Below the pieces are notes generated by a model, which did no database searches, was not told the DNA's origin, and saw only the letters and a list, made by a program, of their open reading frames with translations. A stretch of 64,000 nt of DNA from Pomphorhynchus laevis. Its lineage: Eukaryota; Acanthocephala; Palaeacanthocephala; Echinorhynchida; Pomphorhynchidae. Position 1 is the stretch's first letter. Each line of letters begins with the position of its first letter. Shown in pieces: positions 14,301-29,300 of the stretch. The stretch covers positions 114,519 through 178,518 of the forward strand of contig WNNJ02000256.1 of the NCBI GenBank assembly GCA_012934845.2, given 5' to 3'. The position numbers and the translations under genes were made by a program.

Positions 14301-17300
14301 CAATTTTTAAGTTCATAGGTACTCATCATGCGATCTTCAAATTCTTAAGACTGTGTAGGTTAAAAATATATTTTTCAATTATTTAAACAACTCATTTTAC
14401 CAGAAATTGATTAAAAATAAATCATAAAAGCAAAAGCACAACTGCATAAATTTTCTTACTGTGCAAGGATGAATGTTTAGTAGGGATTGAGGTAAATGTT
14501 CTTCAAAATGAATAACAATTCTTAAAATCTTGCTATTTCCATCGTGCGAATCAACAACCAGTAACGACTTTGTTATAATAGTATCATGATAGCCTTTCTT
14601 GAGGACCAGAACTCCGTTGAAGTAAAGCTTAAAATGATGATCGTCGTGAAAAAAGCACTGATTTGTTCCGCACTCGGAAATATAATGAACTGCAACTTCT
14701 TCACAAAGCTCAGCATAAATAATCCATCCTGGTATATGTATATCATCAACTAAGCTGCTAATATGCTCTTTGCTATTAGGTTGATAACAAAGTCGTGTAA
14801 TCGTATCGCTGCTTTCAGGTACCAGACGTGGCAAAAGCTCCTTGCATTTGGATGGAAACAATTTCGATACACTTATCTTTCTACATGGTTTAAAGTATAA
14901 CATGCATTCGGACGAATTTTCAGGATTATTAGGAAACGCTGGAAAACCGATTATTATTACTGCAAAGGTGGGATGTTCAAATTTAGCATACGCAACTTGA
15001 TAAGCATTTACGCATCCATTGACTACTAGTCTGCAATCATTAGTCACGTGCAATGGCGGCTGATAAAACAAAGGATTACAACTGATAAGCGAAAAGACAA
15101 CATAATTTTTATAGCATCCTTGGGCGAGCATCTTAATATTTGTTTTTCTTGCTGGAATAAATTCGTATAAACGTCGATTACTATCGTTGTTGTCTGGCAA
15201 AAATGAACGGCAATCAGTAGTAAAATGCAAGGACTTTACTAAACAGCATCAAAATATTTAAAGACAATTGTTAAATTAAATCATTATTAAAAAATTATGT
15301 CACAAAAATTAAATAATAATACTAACATATAGCGAGTTTCCAAAGGCCCGTGAGCATATCGGATTAGATAAAAATATAAAAAAAAAACAAATATAGTTAT
15401 GCCAAACATAATGGTTGGTTCAAAGAGTCACAAAAATGGCCAGTGAGACAACAGCATTAAACCAAGGTATGTAACTTTATTAAAATCTTAATAATATATC
15501 GCCAAGCTGAAAAATTGTTAAACACTTTAATACATTGTATTGGTTATTATTAATTCTTACAATGAGCCATTGACGCAGCCGTAATGCAGCGAAAGCTTTG
15601 GAAATATATAACAACTAACTCAGTCTTTGATCTAATAATATATCATATATAATAATGTCAATTTTATTAAGTCCATGCCATTATCAACGTATGCAAAAAG
15701 CTTAAATAAAATATATATACTTGTTAAAAAATAATACGGCTGGTTTCTTGGAAGGCAGGCTTTAATTGTGTATCGTACTTTGATAAAAATAATTTAAAAG
15801 TGATGGCAAATATTCCCAGACCGCATGTAAAGCATGCAAAATACTTACTGTATTAATTTCACACAACGGTATTTTCGTGAGATTAGAGCAATAAGCGACG
15901 TATATAATACTTTGCAAAAAATCCTACAAATTAAAAAATCTCTTTTGATATTGCAAAGCAACCGACCAGTACAGAATTTTATATTATTAAATTATTATTA
16001 ACAAGCAACCGCCCAATGTAAGTTTTCTAATTCTTGATCAAAAAATATATAAATATATTATTTATTATTAAATAATACTATTTAATACAATTAATCAATA
16101 TTAAAATTAATATTAAGATATGTAATATTAATATATTAAATAAAATTATTTTAAAATTTATATGTTTAATATATTTAGATATATTGACATATAATGACAT
16201 ATAGTTATCCATGTTTTATTAATATATCATTTAAAAAATAAACCATTTATCATTTACTGATTAATTGATTTAGTAAAAGAAATATGATAAATAATAAATA
16301 ATAAAGAAAAATTATAAAGGATTTTTTAAATTAAAATTTACATGCAGATAAAATTTAGAGGTTATTAAGAGGAACTGCTATGCTATCAAGTTTCAGTTCC
16401 TATTCCTCGATCCAACATAGCAGCGGGGTCAAATACATGCTACTGACGTATTTCCTCGAATAAAATTTGATGATTTAGGGTACCTTATTCTATTACAAAG
16501 TATATTGTTTATTATCCATACAAATTTGAAATAAGTCAGTTTTTATGAATCGATTAATAACAAACGATGTTTCAGAATAAGGATATGAGGTCATCAGGAA
16601 AAACTGTCATGTTATCAGGTTTCAATAACAAGTTTTATACTAACAAAACACTAAATACCAAAACAAAAATACTAAAGTAGTATTTAAGAAAAATATACTT
16701 TGTTTTTGCGTTATTAGATGATTGTTTAAGGTAGAATGAATTTGACGCTAAAATACAATTGATTTTTTATTATCCATAAAATTTAGTTATTGAATAATAA
16801 TTTAATTATAGTTAATTTATTAAATTTAATTATCATTTAATGATAATAATATTAAATTTAAATATAATTAAATTATTGAAAAATATTTAAATTATTATAC
16901 TACTTATGTTATATCATAATTGCGATAGAAATTTGGTTTACAAATTATAAAAGCATTGATAACAAATAACTAAAATAGACATAAAAATAAGAAATCTACT
17001 AAGTTCAAAACCATTTAAGGGAAATAGATATTAAAAATGTAGATTAATTTTATTTATTTTCTTATCTTTAAAAAAACAAATTAATCAAACGTAATTAATT
17101 ACGTATTAACAAATAATACGTAATTAATTACAAGCGAAGATCGTAAGAAAACTAAAACCAGGCTATTTCTAATAGCCAGGTGGGTCGTAAGTTCACCTGG
17201 CTATTTTCTCTAATTACAAATCCATACACATGCAATTGAAGGTATTTTTAAAGTAGATTTTTATTAAATGCATATTTATTAATTACAAAATTAATTATTT

Positions 17301-20300
17301 AATTAAAGAAAAGATTACTAAATTTATTATTTAAAGCTAAATAATTTTTTAATTATAATTTTTTTTAGCCAAAAGGATTTATACATTTAGGTTGCCCGCA
17401 AATGGGCCCTGTATTATACCAGTTTTTATATGAATTTTGTGTTGATCGTAGTATGCGGAACGCCAGAGAGCACATTTTTGCAAGGGAGACTCCTATTTGG
17501 CGACGTAACTTCGCTATGTTTTCCGCGTATGGGCGATTCCCTCTAGCGGTAATCGATGCTGCTACCCGCTTCAGCACTGCACTCATTTCAACTCCAGTAC
17601 CTCCAGAAGAGGAAATTATCAAGGGAGCAAATCCAGCTCGTTCGAATGTGTTTACACGCTCTACATACTTCGCACGCTTTCTGTTCTCGTGATACACAAA
17701 TGTGCTCTCTGGGCTGCGTGAGGCATTTCACGGAGCGTGGATGTTGAAAATTGAGACGTCAAAGAGCGTCCGCTCTGTCGGGATACCAAATAAACCAGTA
17801 CAAGCCAAGTCTAGACGAGCATTGCGGTCTTTGCAAGTAGATGCCTTTTCAAATAAATAGTTTGATTCTATTGGTGTCAGCAGAGGCTCGGTTACGATAT
17901 TTTGACTTGCACCTGATAACAAGTTTCGCAGGAGATCACGAATCGCATTCTGTCTTATTATTGTCTTGCCAGATAGACGACAAGAGAGAGTGTGAGTAAC
18001 AGAATTATCCTCCACACAATTAAAATATAATTACATTATATTTTAATTATATAATTAAAATATATAATATTTTAATTATATTTCCATTATAATTAAAATG
18101 GAAACAAAACTTTAAACTTACTGCTGGTGCTATTGATGTTGGAAAATGTAATACAGCTTCCATTCAACGGCGTAATCAAACTTGAACGTGCAGTATTGTT
18201 CAAATACAAAGAAGCCATTGTAATTAACACATTTATAAATACGTTGTAGCTATGATGTTGTGATTTGACATTCACTAACATATCAACAGAAGGAATACGT
18301 CTTCCGTCAATAGTGGATACCAGTGATAATATCCCTAATTTGAGGAAACGATAAGTCTTACAAACAAAGAAACTAGAAACCTGTATTAGTTGATAGTTTG
18401 AATGTGTTGTAGGCAAATTTGTCAACATAGAAAAGCTTAAATCGTGAATCGACGTTATCAAACCTGTATATAACGGTATTGACTGGTTCTAAACCTGTAA
18501 TGTTCAAGATCATTGAATTCTGACGAATTCTGGCATCTACATGAACATCTGCGACACTAACATCGATCTGAAACGTTAAAAAGTGAATTTAAAAGTGAAC
18601 ATTGATATAATAAAAACTCAAATCGACATTACCCGTAACCTTTCACAGAAAAGAGCGTCACAAATACGACAAAATAATTTTTTTGTTCTGTATCTGGAAT
18701 CAATAAAGTCCGTAAGGTAAACTTGTCCAGTCGTACTGTTTATGAAAAAGTGCGAAACACCATCTCCTGTAAATGAGACAAACTGTTAATTTTAACCATT
18801 GAATAAGAAATTTAATAATTTATTCAAATGTAATTTAAAATGCACATTTGTAAATCGCGTGTAGTGGAATATTTTAAAGTTTAATTAACTAGATATTTTA
18901 AAGTAAAAATTAAACAATAAGGAATCAAAGTAATGATTAAAAATTAAATAATTTTACCTGTTATAGAAAAAGTCGGCCGATACATCATTGTTAATGGTGT
19001 CAGAAAAAAAGCGGTTTGTAAAGGCTTTAGTGTAGACTTTATAAATATTTTTGATGTTCGGCTGACCTCACGTGTAATTGGTTGAATAAACCGTACAGTG
19101 ACATCTAATTTCATACGTCTGTAGTCTTCTATCACTCGATTACTAAACCTTTTCTTTGGAAGTACAGTCACTATCACCTAAATTTAGAATTAATCATATA
19201 ATTAATTTTTAATCGGGAAATAAATAAAATTTATCATAAAAATTGATTAATAATGAAATTATTTATCATTTATCAATATGAATAATAAAAAATATAAAAT
19301 ATTTAAATTGTCTACTTTCAAATACAATAATATTTTTAAACATTAAATATTGTGTTTCTAAGTTAACAAAGTACGATTAGTTTAGAACTAATATATTATC
19401 CGTCTTCATAAAATAAATATGAAATGTAAGCAATACAATTTAAGGATTGTATATTATATCAAGTCATAAATATGTAAAGTAAACAGACATTTTGCCCTCT
19501 TCTATGTTAGATAGAGGAGATATGGGTCGAAACCTAATAGCTTAGCAATTCCTCCTAATGACCTCTAATCCTTATTCTGAAACAACGTTTGTTATTTATT
19601 AGTCAATTCATAATAATTTTTATTTTATATTTCAATTTTAAATTTAAACTTAATATCAATTATATTTAATCTTATAACAATTATTTGTTATTTAATAATT
19701 TAAATTTTATTTAGCAATTTTATTTTATTTATTTTTTACATTTTTTTACAATTATTTATTTAATTATTAAATAAATTATTAAAATTAAATCTTGATGACC
19801 GCTAGTCCTTATTTTGGTACGTCGTTTAGTCAATTCAGAAAAATTGACTTTTATTTTAAATTCTAACTTGATATAAATATAAATTGTATAAAATCTTATA
19901 TAATTATTTATTATTTATCTTAAATGTTTATTTTAATTTCTATCTTTACTCAGTTAGTTGATCCTCTTTATTTCAGTTATCAATTAATATCAATTATATA
20001 TAATTAAATATTAAACTAGATGAGCAGTTTGGGTTTCGACAATGTAAGTCGACAACTCGTGCAATATTAGCTGTACAACATTAATCGAAAAATTTTATAC
20101 TCAATACTGCGTTGTAGAAGTCTATTATTTCAAAAATGCAAATATTTATTGTAAATTTTTACAATTCCTCTTAAAAATTTATATTCGAATTATTTTTGTA
20201 TTCACAATGATTCGAAATCGTCAGAATATTTTGTGTCAATCGAGAATAGTTTTGGTAAATCAAAGTGAACCATTAATATTTTTATTTGAAGATTTGCTTG

Positions 20301-23300
20301 GACGACTGAAAGAACAAAACCAGAACATTGAGACAGTATGTTATCAAATAATTTGTCAATATATTTTATCAAATATTTTGTCCAATATTTTGTTGGATAA
20401 TAATTGTTAAATGACTTGCTAAATTGTTAAATGACATCCACTAAATTAAAAGTTAAGTAAAGTAAATTAATTATGAAGTACATAAATCGAAATGAGTCTC
20501 GTTGGGGATTGTAAAAATTACTGAGAGAAAAGAAGATAATGAAGATATTAATTGAAATATCTAATTTTGTGTTGTATTAAATTTTTTTCTTATTTGACAT
20601 ACCGTCTTGTTAAAACATTCTTGTATTTTTTTCTTTGTATTATAGATATCCTTGAAAATGCCTACAAATAATATATGAAAATTGTAGGCGAAATATTGAA
20701 AAAATCAATTCTTTTTACTCCTTTCACTGCTGGATAGGATTTTTCTCTCAATAATTTATTCAATCCTCAGCGAATCTCATTTCGGTTTAATTAGTCAGTT
20801 AATTATCGTTTTATCTCAAAACAATAGAATAAGTTACTATCAAAATTCAACCTACTCTTTCTTTTCAAACCTGTCACACTATTACAATATTCATTAAATC
20901 GAAATGAGACTCGCCGGAGATTACAATAAACTGATTACAATGTCCTTGAAAATGCCTACAAGCATTGTAGGTGAAATATTGGACGAATTAATTTTTTTAC
21001 TGTTTCAATGCTGGGTTTTTCTCTCTCAATAATCATAAAGTAAATTTTATTGTAAGGTAAATAAAATATTTAAATGTCGTCATGATGTTGATTCTGTCAA
21101 CATTTGTTAGAGCCATACTTTTAACCTTTCTTTTAATTTTGTAAATCGTTTCGACTAGATCTTCTTCTCAATTATAGAAATTAATTCGATATTAAATTTT
21201 CCAACTGTAAGTTTTAAATACTATTTTTTGCAGTTTACAGGATTTACAAATTCCACGGTTTCCTGCAAGTGAGCCCGACAATGCTTCTTCTCAATTTATC
21301 GAATTGTTATTGTTAAAAATAATATAATTTACTATCAATAAATAATATATCTAAATTAAGTAACGTTTTCAGTCGAAAATAATAAAACAGCGAAATTATA
21401 GTATACATTAATATTAATCGAAGTGTAAACTATAATAGCGACCGATGAAATATTTAAAATATTTGAAATAATGAAATATTTGTTAACAAAAAAGTGAAAT
21501 TTTTGAATTTTATTCCATAAATGAACGCATCATTCTCTCGCTATATTAATCATGAGTACATCACAATAAAGTAAAGGTAATTTGCAGAATACAAAATCGT
21601 TTCTTCATTTTGAATTGCTTCTCATTAAAAACGCATCTAAATTTATTGCTATTTATTAATGGCAGTAGAAACAATTGTGTTCTTGGGTGCACATTTCGCT
21701 TATGCTTTTTATCATTTTAAACGAATTCGTAAAGATTTTATTATTTATTTCATAGAAATTCTATATGGTGAGCTAAATTGTGAAAATGCCACATTCCATA
21801 TGCAAAGATGCAGACAGCATTAAGTTTCTCACAATAGCCTTATTTGTATCGTATTCATTGGCATCGATTCTTACCGGAATAGTCGATATAGCCTGTTTAG
21901 CCGAAAGCAAACCTTTATATGCTTCATTACTTAAGCCAAATGTTCTGAAATGGGAGGTTGTAAGTATGCTTATATTCGCACATTCAATCATTGCAGCAAC
22001 AATTCTAATAGATCAACAATTAACGAGGACGGGCTATATAAAAAGCAACAAACAGGTATGGTTATTAATCCCAGAAGCATTAATCGTTACAATGATTATC
22101 TTGACAGGCATAATAGGTATCGGTAAACAGGATTATTTAACACAATGTGTAAGTTTAGTTGCCAGTATTTTATTTTCCTTCAAATTTGTTTCCTTTTTTA
22201 TACACCAACAGATGCTTAGAAGCAGAAGATACACTGAACTATTGGAAGGAAATATTCTCAAAATATTTCGCTCAGTACGTGAACCATGGATAAGTTACAA
22301 GCTAACTGAATGTCGGACAATGAACATTCAACTCATGCTAAAAAGCATGGTAATGGTCATTATGTTTCCAAACTTGATATTAACAATTTTAAATTGTTGG
22401 ACAATGTCGATAATAAAATACCAGCAATCCACATTGCAGTCAAGTAATGTATATAATAACCAGTATATAGCCAGTATCCTTCAGTATATGACTATCCAGC
22501 TTAAAACCACACACAGCTTTTTCTATATTGTCCTGCTGGGTTTCCTAGTATTATTTGAAGGTATTTGCGGTTGCTTTGGAGAATTAAGTGGATCGAAAAA
22601 TTTAAGGTTCTATAAAGACTGGTACAATGCAAAGTCTGTTCAAGAGTACTGGCATAGATGGAATCAGCCAGTCCACCAATTTTTGCTTATCGATTTGTAC
22701 AAGCCATTGTTGCGGAAACACTTCACAAATGACGCCGCTGCTACGATCGTATTTATCGTCTCAGCAATTGCTCATGAGTATGTATTGATCATGCTATTTG
22801 GACTGAAGTCAGTATTGTTCACGCTTTCATTCATCATGCAGCCGTTTCTAATAAAATACAAGGAATTCTTTCGATTGCATTCTGACGCACTGGCTCATTT
22901 ATTCTTTCAAGGAGGTTTTATGTTAGCTGTGCCTGTGCTATATACTAGTTATTCCTAATTTATTCATTGAGTGAATAAAACTGAACAAATTTACAAATGT
23001 ATTTCATGTGTTATAAAAATCAATTTATAAAATTCACGTATTCTTTGTATTTATAAAATATAATATATAATATAATATAAAGTAAATATATTCGTTATAT
23101 AATATGAGTTGGTAATAAATTTTAATCGTTATTTATCAATCATTATTTAAACTCAATTAATAACTCAATTATTAATCAATTATTAACTCATTATTAGTAA
23201 CACTATTTTGAATTCGGGGTCATTGTTCCCATTATAACTTTTATTTATAAGATACTAAAAAAAGTCATCAAAATTGTGTCGCTAATCGTTTTAATTTCAA

Positions 23301-26300
23301 AGAAATAAGAATTTAGAATAAGAATTAATCAACTTAAAAATATACGTTAAAATAGATAAGGAAATAAGAGGTGTCGTGACTGCTACACAGCGCTCACTGA
23401 ATGAACGAAATAGAAGCACACCATAGACTGCAAAAGAATAGTGGGGGCACTAGGCACGATGAATGAACTACGTAACTAGATTGTTGATATAAGTGTGCTG
23501 TTGGTGTGCTTTGGTTTCTGTTAAAATCGGATTTCCGAACGTTCAGTCATGACAAAAATAGTCTCATTATTCATGTATACAAAAAATGTTGTTCTGAAAT
23601 TTTTTTAAATTATTAAAAGCATTTAGTATACAACAAAAACGTTAAAGTGATGTAAATAATGAAGATATAACTTCACTTTTAGCTCACATATGTAAATTAT
23701 TGAAAATAATGAACAGCTAACATTTATTGTCCTATAGATTATAAGCATAAATCATCATTTTGTAATCGAGAACATAAACATTTTCTGTCTCAAGCAAAAA
23801 AACTACCAAAATTGAACTTTTTCTGATAAGTTTACACTATGATATTTATTATCATATTTATTATAATTATCAATTTATTAATAAATACATATTTATTAAT
23901 ATATAAATATATACGACGAATCACCAAATTTAAAAGCATTCCAAAAATTAAAATAATATATCAGCATGCAAAACATCATCATATACACTTATTTCCGGAC
24001 GAAACGTTTTCGTTTAGAAAACCACAACGAAACAAAGACATCATTAAACGTTATTGTGTTTATTTTTGGACTTTGTCTGAACAATACTTAATGTTCAAAT
24101 CATTTAATTATTTAAGATTCTTTAAAACAGTTTGTCACATTTTTCAGCAGTCTGATGATAGCTCAATTTTAAATTTGTGGTCATCGTCCTCATTACAACT
24201 TCGATTTCTAAGATAGTAATCAATTCAATGAGCTATTAATAAATTTTAATCTTTATTTATCAATCATCATTTAAACAACCGAATAATCGCAAACTATTTA
24301 ATATATTACGTTTAATACGTAATGATGATTTTTTGTATACAAAAAAATAGGAATTAAAGCTTGAACTTAAAAATGTTCAAAATCGTAAATGGAGCGAATT
24401 GAGAAATATAAAAAATTAAGGCATTGAGAAAACACTTAATTTGTTAAATTAATGTACAAATCGTACGTTTTGTTTTTCGTAATTCCAGCAGCAAATAAAG
24501 AAATAAAAAATATATTAGTGTTTTATAAGAGTTTAATGTAATCATTAATATTTTTGAATATCGTTTGAACTACATTGAATTGCTTAAATTGATCTAAAAA
24601 GGATAAGTTAGTTTATTGAGTGCTAATATGAAGAAGATGTTTTGATAGAAATAAACAGCAATTATAAAGATTATACGGAAATATAATGGTTATGGACGCT
24701 TAACAATAAGGAATTAAATAAATGCGGATGAAGTAAGATTTTACTTTTACTTGCTACTGGGCACGTAAATTGTGAACGAATAGACTTGGAAATTTTAATA
24801 ATTAAGATTAATTATTAATTATTAATCAATAATTGATTATTGATTATTATAGATAATCTAATCTCATAAAAATATTATAATATTATTTTCTAAGAAATAA
24901 GATAACACGATAGAAACTTTTGAATTTTTATCCTTAATGAATAAATGAATAAATCAAATCAGCTAACTAAGTCCACGTATTTAATATAATTATAAAATAA
25001 ATAAAACATTATAATGCTAAATCAAAATTTAATAACTAAATAATAAAATAAATAATTGTTACAAGATTTTTTATAATTTAAATCAAGATAAAATAAAAAA
25101 TTGAAATTTAAAATAAAAGTCAGTTTTATATTTCTAAAAGATTTCATTTTCATTTCATTTTCTAAACTTTTATTTAGATATTATCAAAATGTCAGTCAAA
25201 ACAAAACCAAAATTTTATTTTTAATAAAGTCTTTAAGGTAACCATGCTAGGGAATCAATAAGTCCCTTGTTATTTTAAGTTTGCAACAATATAAGCAGTA
25301 AACTAAGATAATTTTTAAAAGATTAATGTCTAAATTTGGACAAGAACTCAGTCCAAATTTTTAGAAACGAAATGCATAGTGATTCTAAAAAAGAGTTGAT
25401 TAATTTAACCAGTGAGTATTTAATTAAGGGGGTGTAATTATTCAATTATTGCTTATACAAAGAATCTACTGTTACAGATAAATTACCTTATATCCAGGTA
25501 TGTGGAAAACTAATGTCTCTTAAAAAATAAAAATTTAAAAATTAAAAAATAAAATAAAAAATGGTTATAAGATTTTTTATAATTTAAATCAACTTAAAAT
25601 AAAAAATTGAAATTTAAAAAAATCAATTTTTATGAATTGACTAATAAATAACAGACGTTGTATCAGAATAAGAATTAGAGGTCATCAGGAGGAACTGCTA
25701 TGCTATCAGGTTTCGGCCCCTAACTCCTCTACCCAACATAGCAGCAGGGCCAAATACATGCTAATGATGTATTTCCTCTGATAAAACTATCTAATATCTT
25801 ATTCTAATACAAAGAATATTATTTATTATCCATCCATAAAAATTTGCCACTTAAGAGTTTAAATTTATTCTTTATATTATTGTGTTGATTTATATATTTT
25901 ACTATTTTCTGCTTGATGTTATTTTTATAGTAACCTAGTTTAAGATATGCATCTATTAAATCATTTAAATGATTTTGAAGAAAGCCAATTTCCTTACAAA
26001 TTGTTGCAATTCTTAAAATTTCATTATTTAATGTATAATATTTTATATTATATGGTATGCATGAATGCTCATGCAAAAATATGTTTCAGTTAATGTTAAC
26101 GTTAATATTATATTATAATATTTATATATTATAATATTTATATTATATTATAATATTATATTATTATAAACACTATTTTATTTTTATATTTCGCTAAGTG
26201 TTTTATATTTTGCATCATCAGAAACAAACTACAATTTAAAATACCATTGAAAAGAACAAATTGTATTTTTTGTGTTGTTTTATTGCTTCAAAGAATAAAC

Positions 26301-29300
26301 ATCAGTTATTTGCAAGAAAGTTATTAAATGTAATAAATAATTTAATGTAACAATTTCATATAATAATAGCTACTTTGAAGTAACAACTTATCAAATAATC
26401 GCAAGTCAAAATATTTAAAATAAACCGTATTACTTTTGAATACAATAAAATTTTTATTTACACCTTATTTTCAAGTAGCAACCAACGGAAATTATAAAAC
26501 TAATAAATATCAGTTATTTTTAAACAAGAAAGCTATTCAAGACTTAAAAGCAAAATCATCAAAGATCGAAAAATAAGGAAATAATGAAATATTTGAAAAC
26601 AAAGAACATAGTGACGTGTTTATGTTATTGAAACAGCAATATTATTTACATGGATGAGGAAATTGATAAGGCAAGTCACTCTATCCATTTTGTTTGAAAG
26701 AGTGAACATTAAAATATCAATGAAGTAATGAAAGCATTGTATGTATTACATGTCATTCCAGAGTGTACTTGTTCACATTTACTGAATAATATTTTGACTT
26801 ATGAGCAAGTAAGCACTAAACGCTTTTTTAAATTATTAATTAGTTTAAGTTATTAATATATTAATGTCAATATATATTTTGGGAATGTGATTGAACAAAA
26901 TAGTAATGCAAACATGTCATTTAAGTATGCAAATTAATTAAGGGTTGAATTTTTTAAAATTTTAAAATACACTTATTATAATTATTAAAAATATTATAAT
27001 TATATTTTCTAAGATTATAAGAAAATAAGAAATAAGATATTTCTTAGAAATAAGATATAAGATTTTCCGTATAAGATTATACGATATGTCCATATTATAT
27101 GGACACTTAATAATAAGGAATAAAAATTAATTAGTTATTAATTAGTTTAAGTTATTAATATATTAACGTCAATATATATTTTGGGAATATGATTGAACAA
27201 AATATGATAATAATGCAAACATTTCATTTAAGGATGCCAATTAAGGGTTGGTTTATTTAAATTTTAAAATACACTTATTAAATCGTTAGTAACAACAAGT
27301 TCGGGATAATTTAACTGTCTCTAATTATAAATCAAAACTTTTTGTATTAAGATTAGAAAGATGATCAATAAAATGAACTCTAATTAATAATAATATTGAA
27401 TAGTTGACTCAAGGTCGTATTTGAAAAAACAAGTAGTTGAAATCTTAAATAGTTTAAAATAGTATTCCGTATTCAATAATCATGAAGCAATTTTTTGATT
27501 ATAAAGATGTAACCATTCGGTAATAACATAATATGTTTAAAATCACAGATTCAGTCTTATCATCAAATTTTGACTTTTAAAAATGTCAAATTTATTAGAT
27601 ATTTGAAGATTATAGAAAATGTTAATTAATGCTTAAAGATTCTAGAAAATATTTATTATCTAAAAAGCTTTATTATATAGATATTTGTTATCTTTTTGGG
27701 ATTAAATGTTATTTTTTTTAATTTTATTTTTTATTCCTAAATCAACATTTGCGGTTAATACGTGAAGTAACACATATATAAGGTTATAATTACACACTAC
27801 TGCCGTGTAAGCATTTTTTAAATTCATATAAAAGCATTTTACGACAAAGAATTTCTTATTATATTAAAATACCTGCATTTTATAAAGCCGACCAAAGGTT
27901 ATCGATTTTATTCGGGATTTGTTAACTGCTATAATGCCATCCTTTTGAGATCTGATAACAAACAAAGATGACGTACGATTTAAGACGTTATATATTGAAT
28001 ATCTGTATTGAAAAAAATTTCGATGATATCTACATTGGCATATCACTGGAATTCGAAAACTACTACTCTTTGATGGGAGAACATATTTCGTAAATGATTG
28101 AAACAATCGAGGACGGCAAATATAAATACGTACTGGGCATATCATTTCAGAATGGCAGAGCCTGTTACGGACGCGCACCTTACAAATCAGAAATAAACAA
28201 ATCAAATACTCTGAAGTATAGTGTATACTTGTAGATCATAACCGTCAGATTCAATTGTATCTCGGATTGGATGACGAAGAAACAGATAAGTATATCCTAA
28301 ATTTTATGTCGTGTGTAAAGATTTAAGAATTATACCTGCAAAATGGGTTTGCTTTGTATTAGAACTGATTGAAATAAGAGAAATCATAACTTTTTTAATT
28401 TTAATAAAGCGTATATCTTAATTATAATGGCAATATTATAACAGCACGATCATAATGATATCAATGAATTAATAATAAATTTTATATTATAAATAACTGC
28501 ATTTTATAATTAACTACCAAAGAACGAGTATACTTGACAATTGAATTATAATAAATTATAATTGTAAAAATAATAATAAATAATTAAAATTATATTTATA
28601 ATTATTATAAATATAATATAATGATAATATAATATAATATAAATATAATGAGGTCGAATAAGAGTTGAGTGCTACAAACGCTTATATATATTTATGAATT
28701 TGTATAAAATCTGAATCCTGTCTACTAATAAAAACGCTATTGTCAACATCGACTTAATTTTCATGTTCATTTATGTCTTATTAATTAAAAGAATCGTGTG
28801 TCTCCTTGACTTGATCACATCAGCCATTATTAGATTACCATCTTTATTAAATGTCAATTATAAAATATGGCTAAGTCGCGATTAAATCGTTATTAAATCA
28901 TCAAAATCTTCATTTAATTGTAACTTAATTAATATTAAAAAATTAATATGAAAAACAGCTAGACAATCAGAATTCTATTTTTAGCAAAATAAACACAACT
29001 GTTGTGTTTAAAAGTTTTCAGTGTGTAAAATTTTTCAAGATTGAAAATTTGACAACATTCAGTTGTTTAAAAATATATCTTAATTTATGTCTTAATATAT
29101 TTTATGTCATATAATTGCATATACTTATATATAATATATTTTAATATATGTCTTATATATTATATATAATATAATGTATACTATATAAAATTGTATATAA
29201 TATATGTCTAAATATATCTTATGCCTTATATATCTTTAGAAATCTTAAAATATCTTAATATTCAGTTGTCTGGAAATTTGAATACACCAAAATTTGATAG

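Noticed and set aside
17402-17747. Plus-strand frames over the LINE endonuclease fragment
   Set aside because: They are shadows; the minus frame matches the LINE at 34 kb.
20207-20410. 67-codon plus frame upstream of the MBOAT gene
   Set aside because: No family, no splice link to the MBOAT frame, and repetitive ending (NILSNILL).
23839-24216. 125-codon plus frame as a gene
   Set aside because: It starts in a low-complexity Ile/Tyr run, lacks a recognised family, and its 3' part overlaps a duplicated non-coding repeat.
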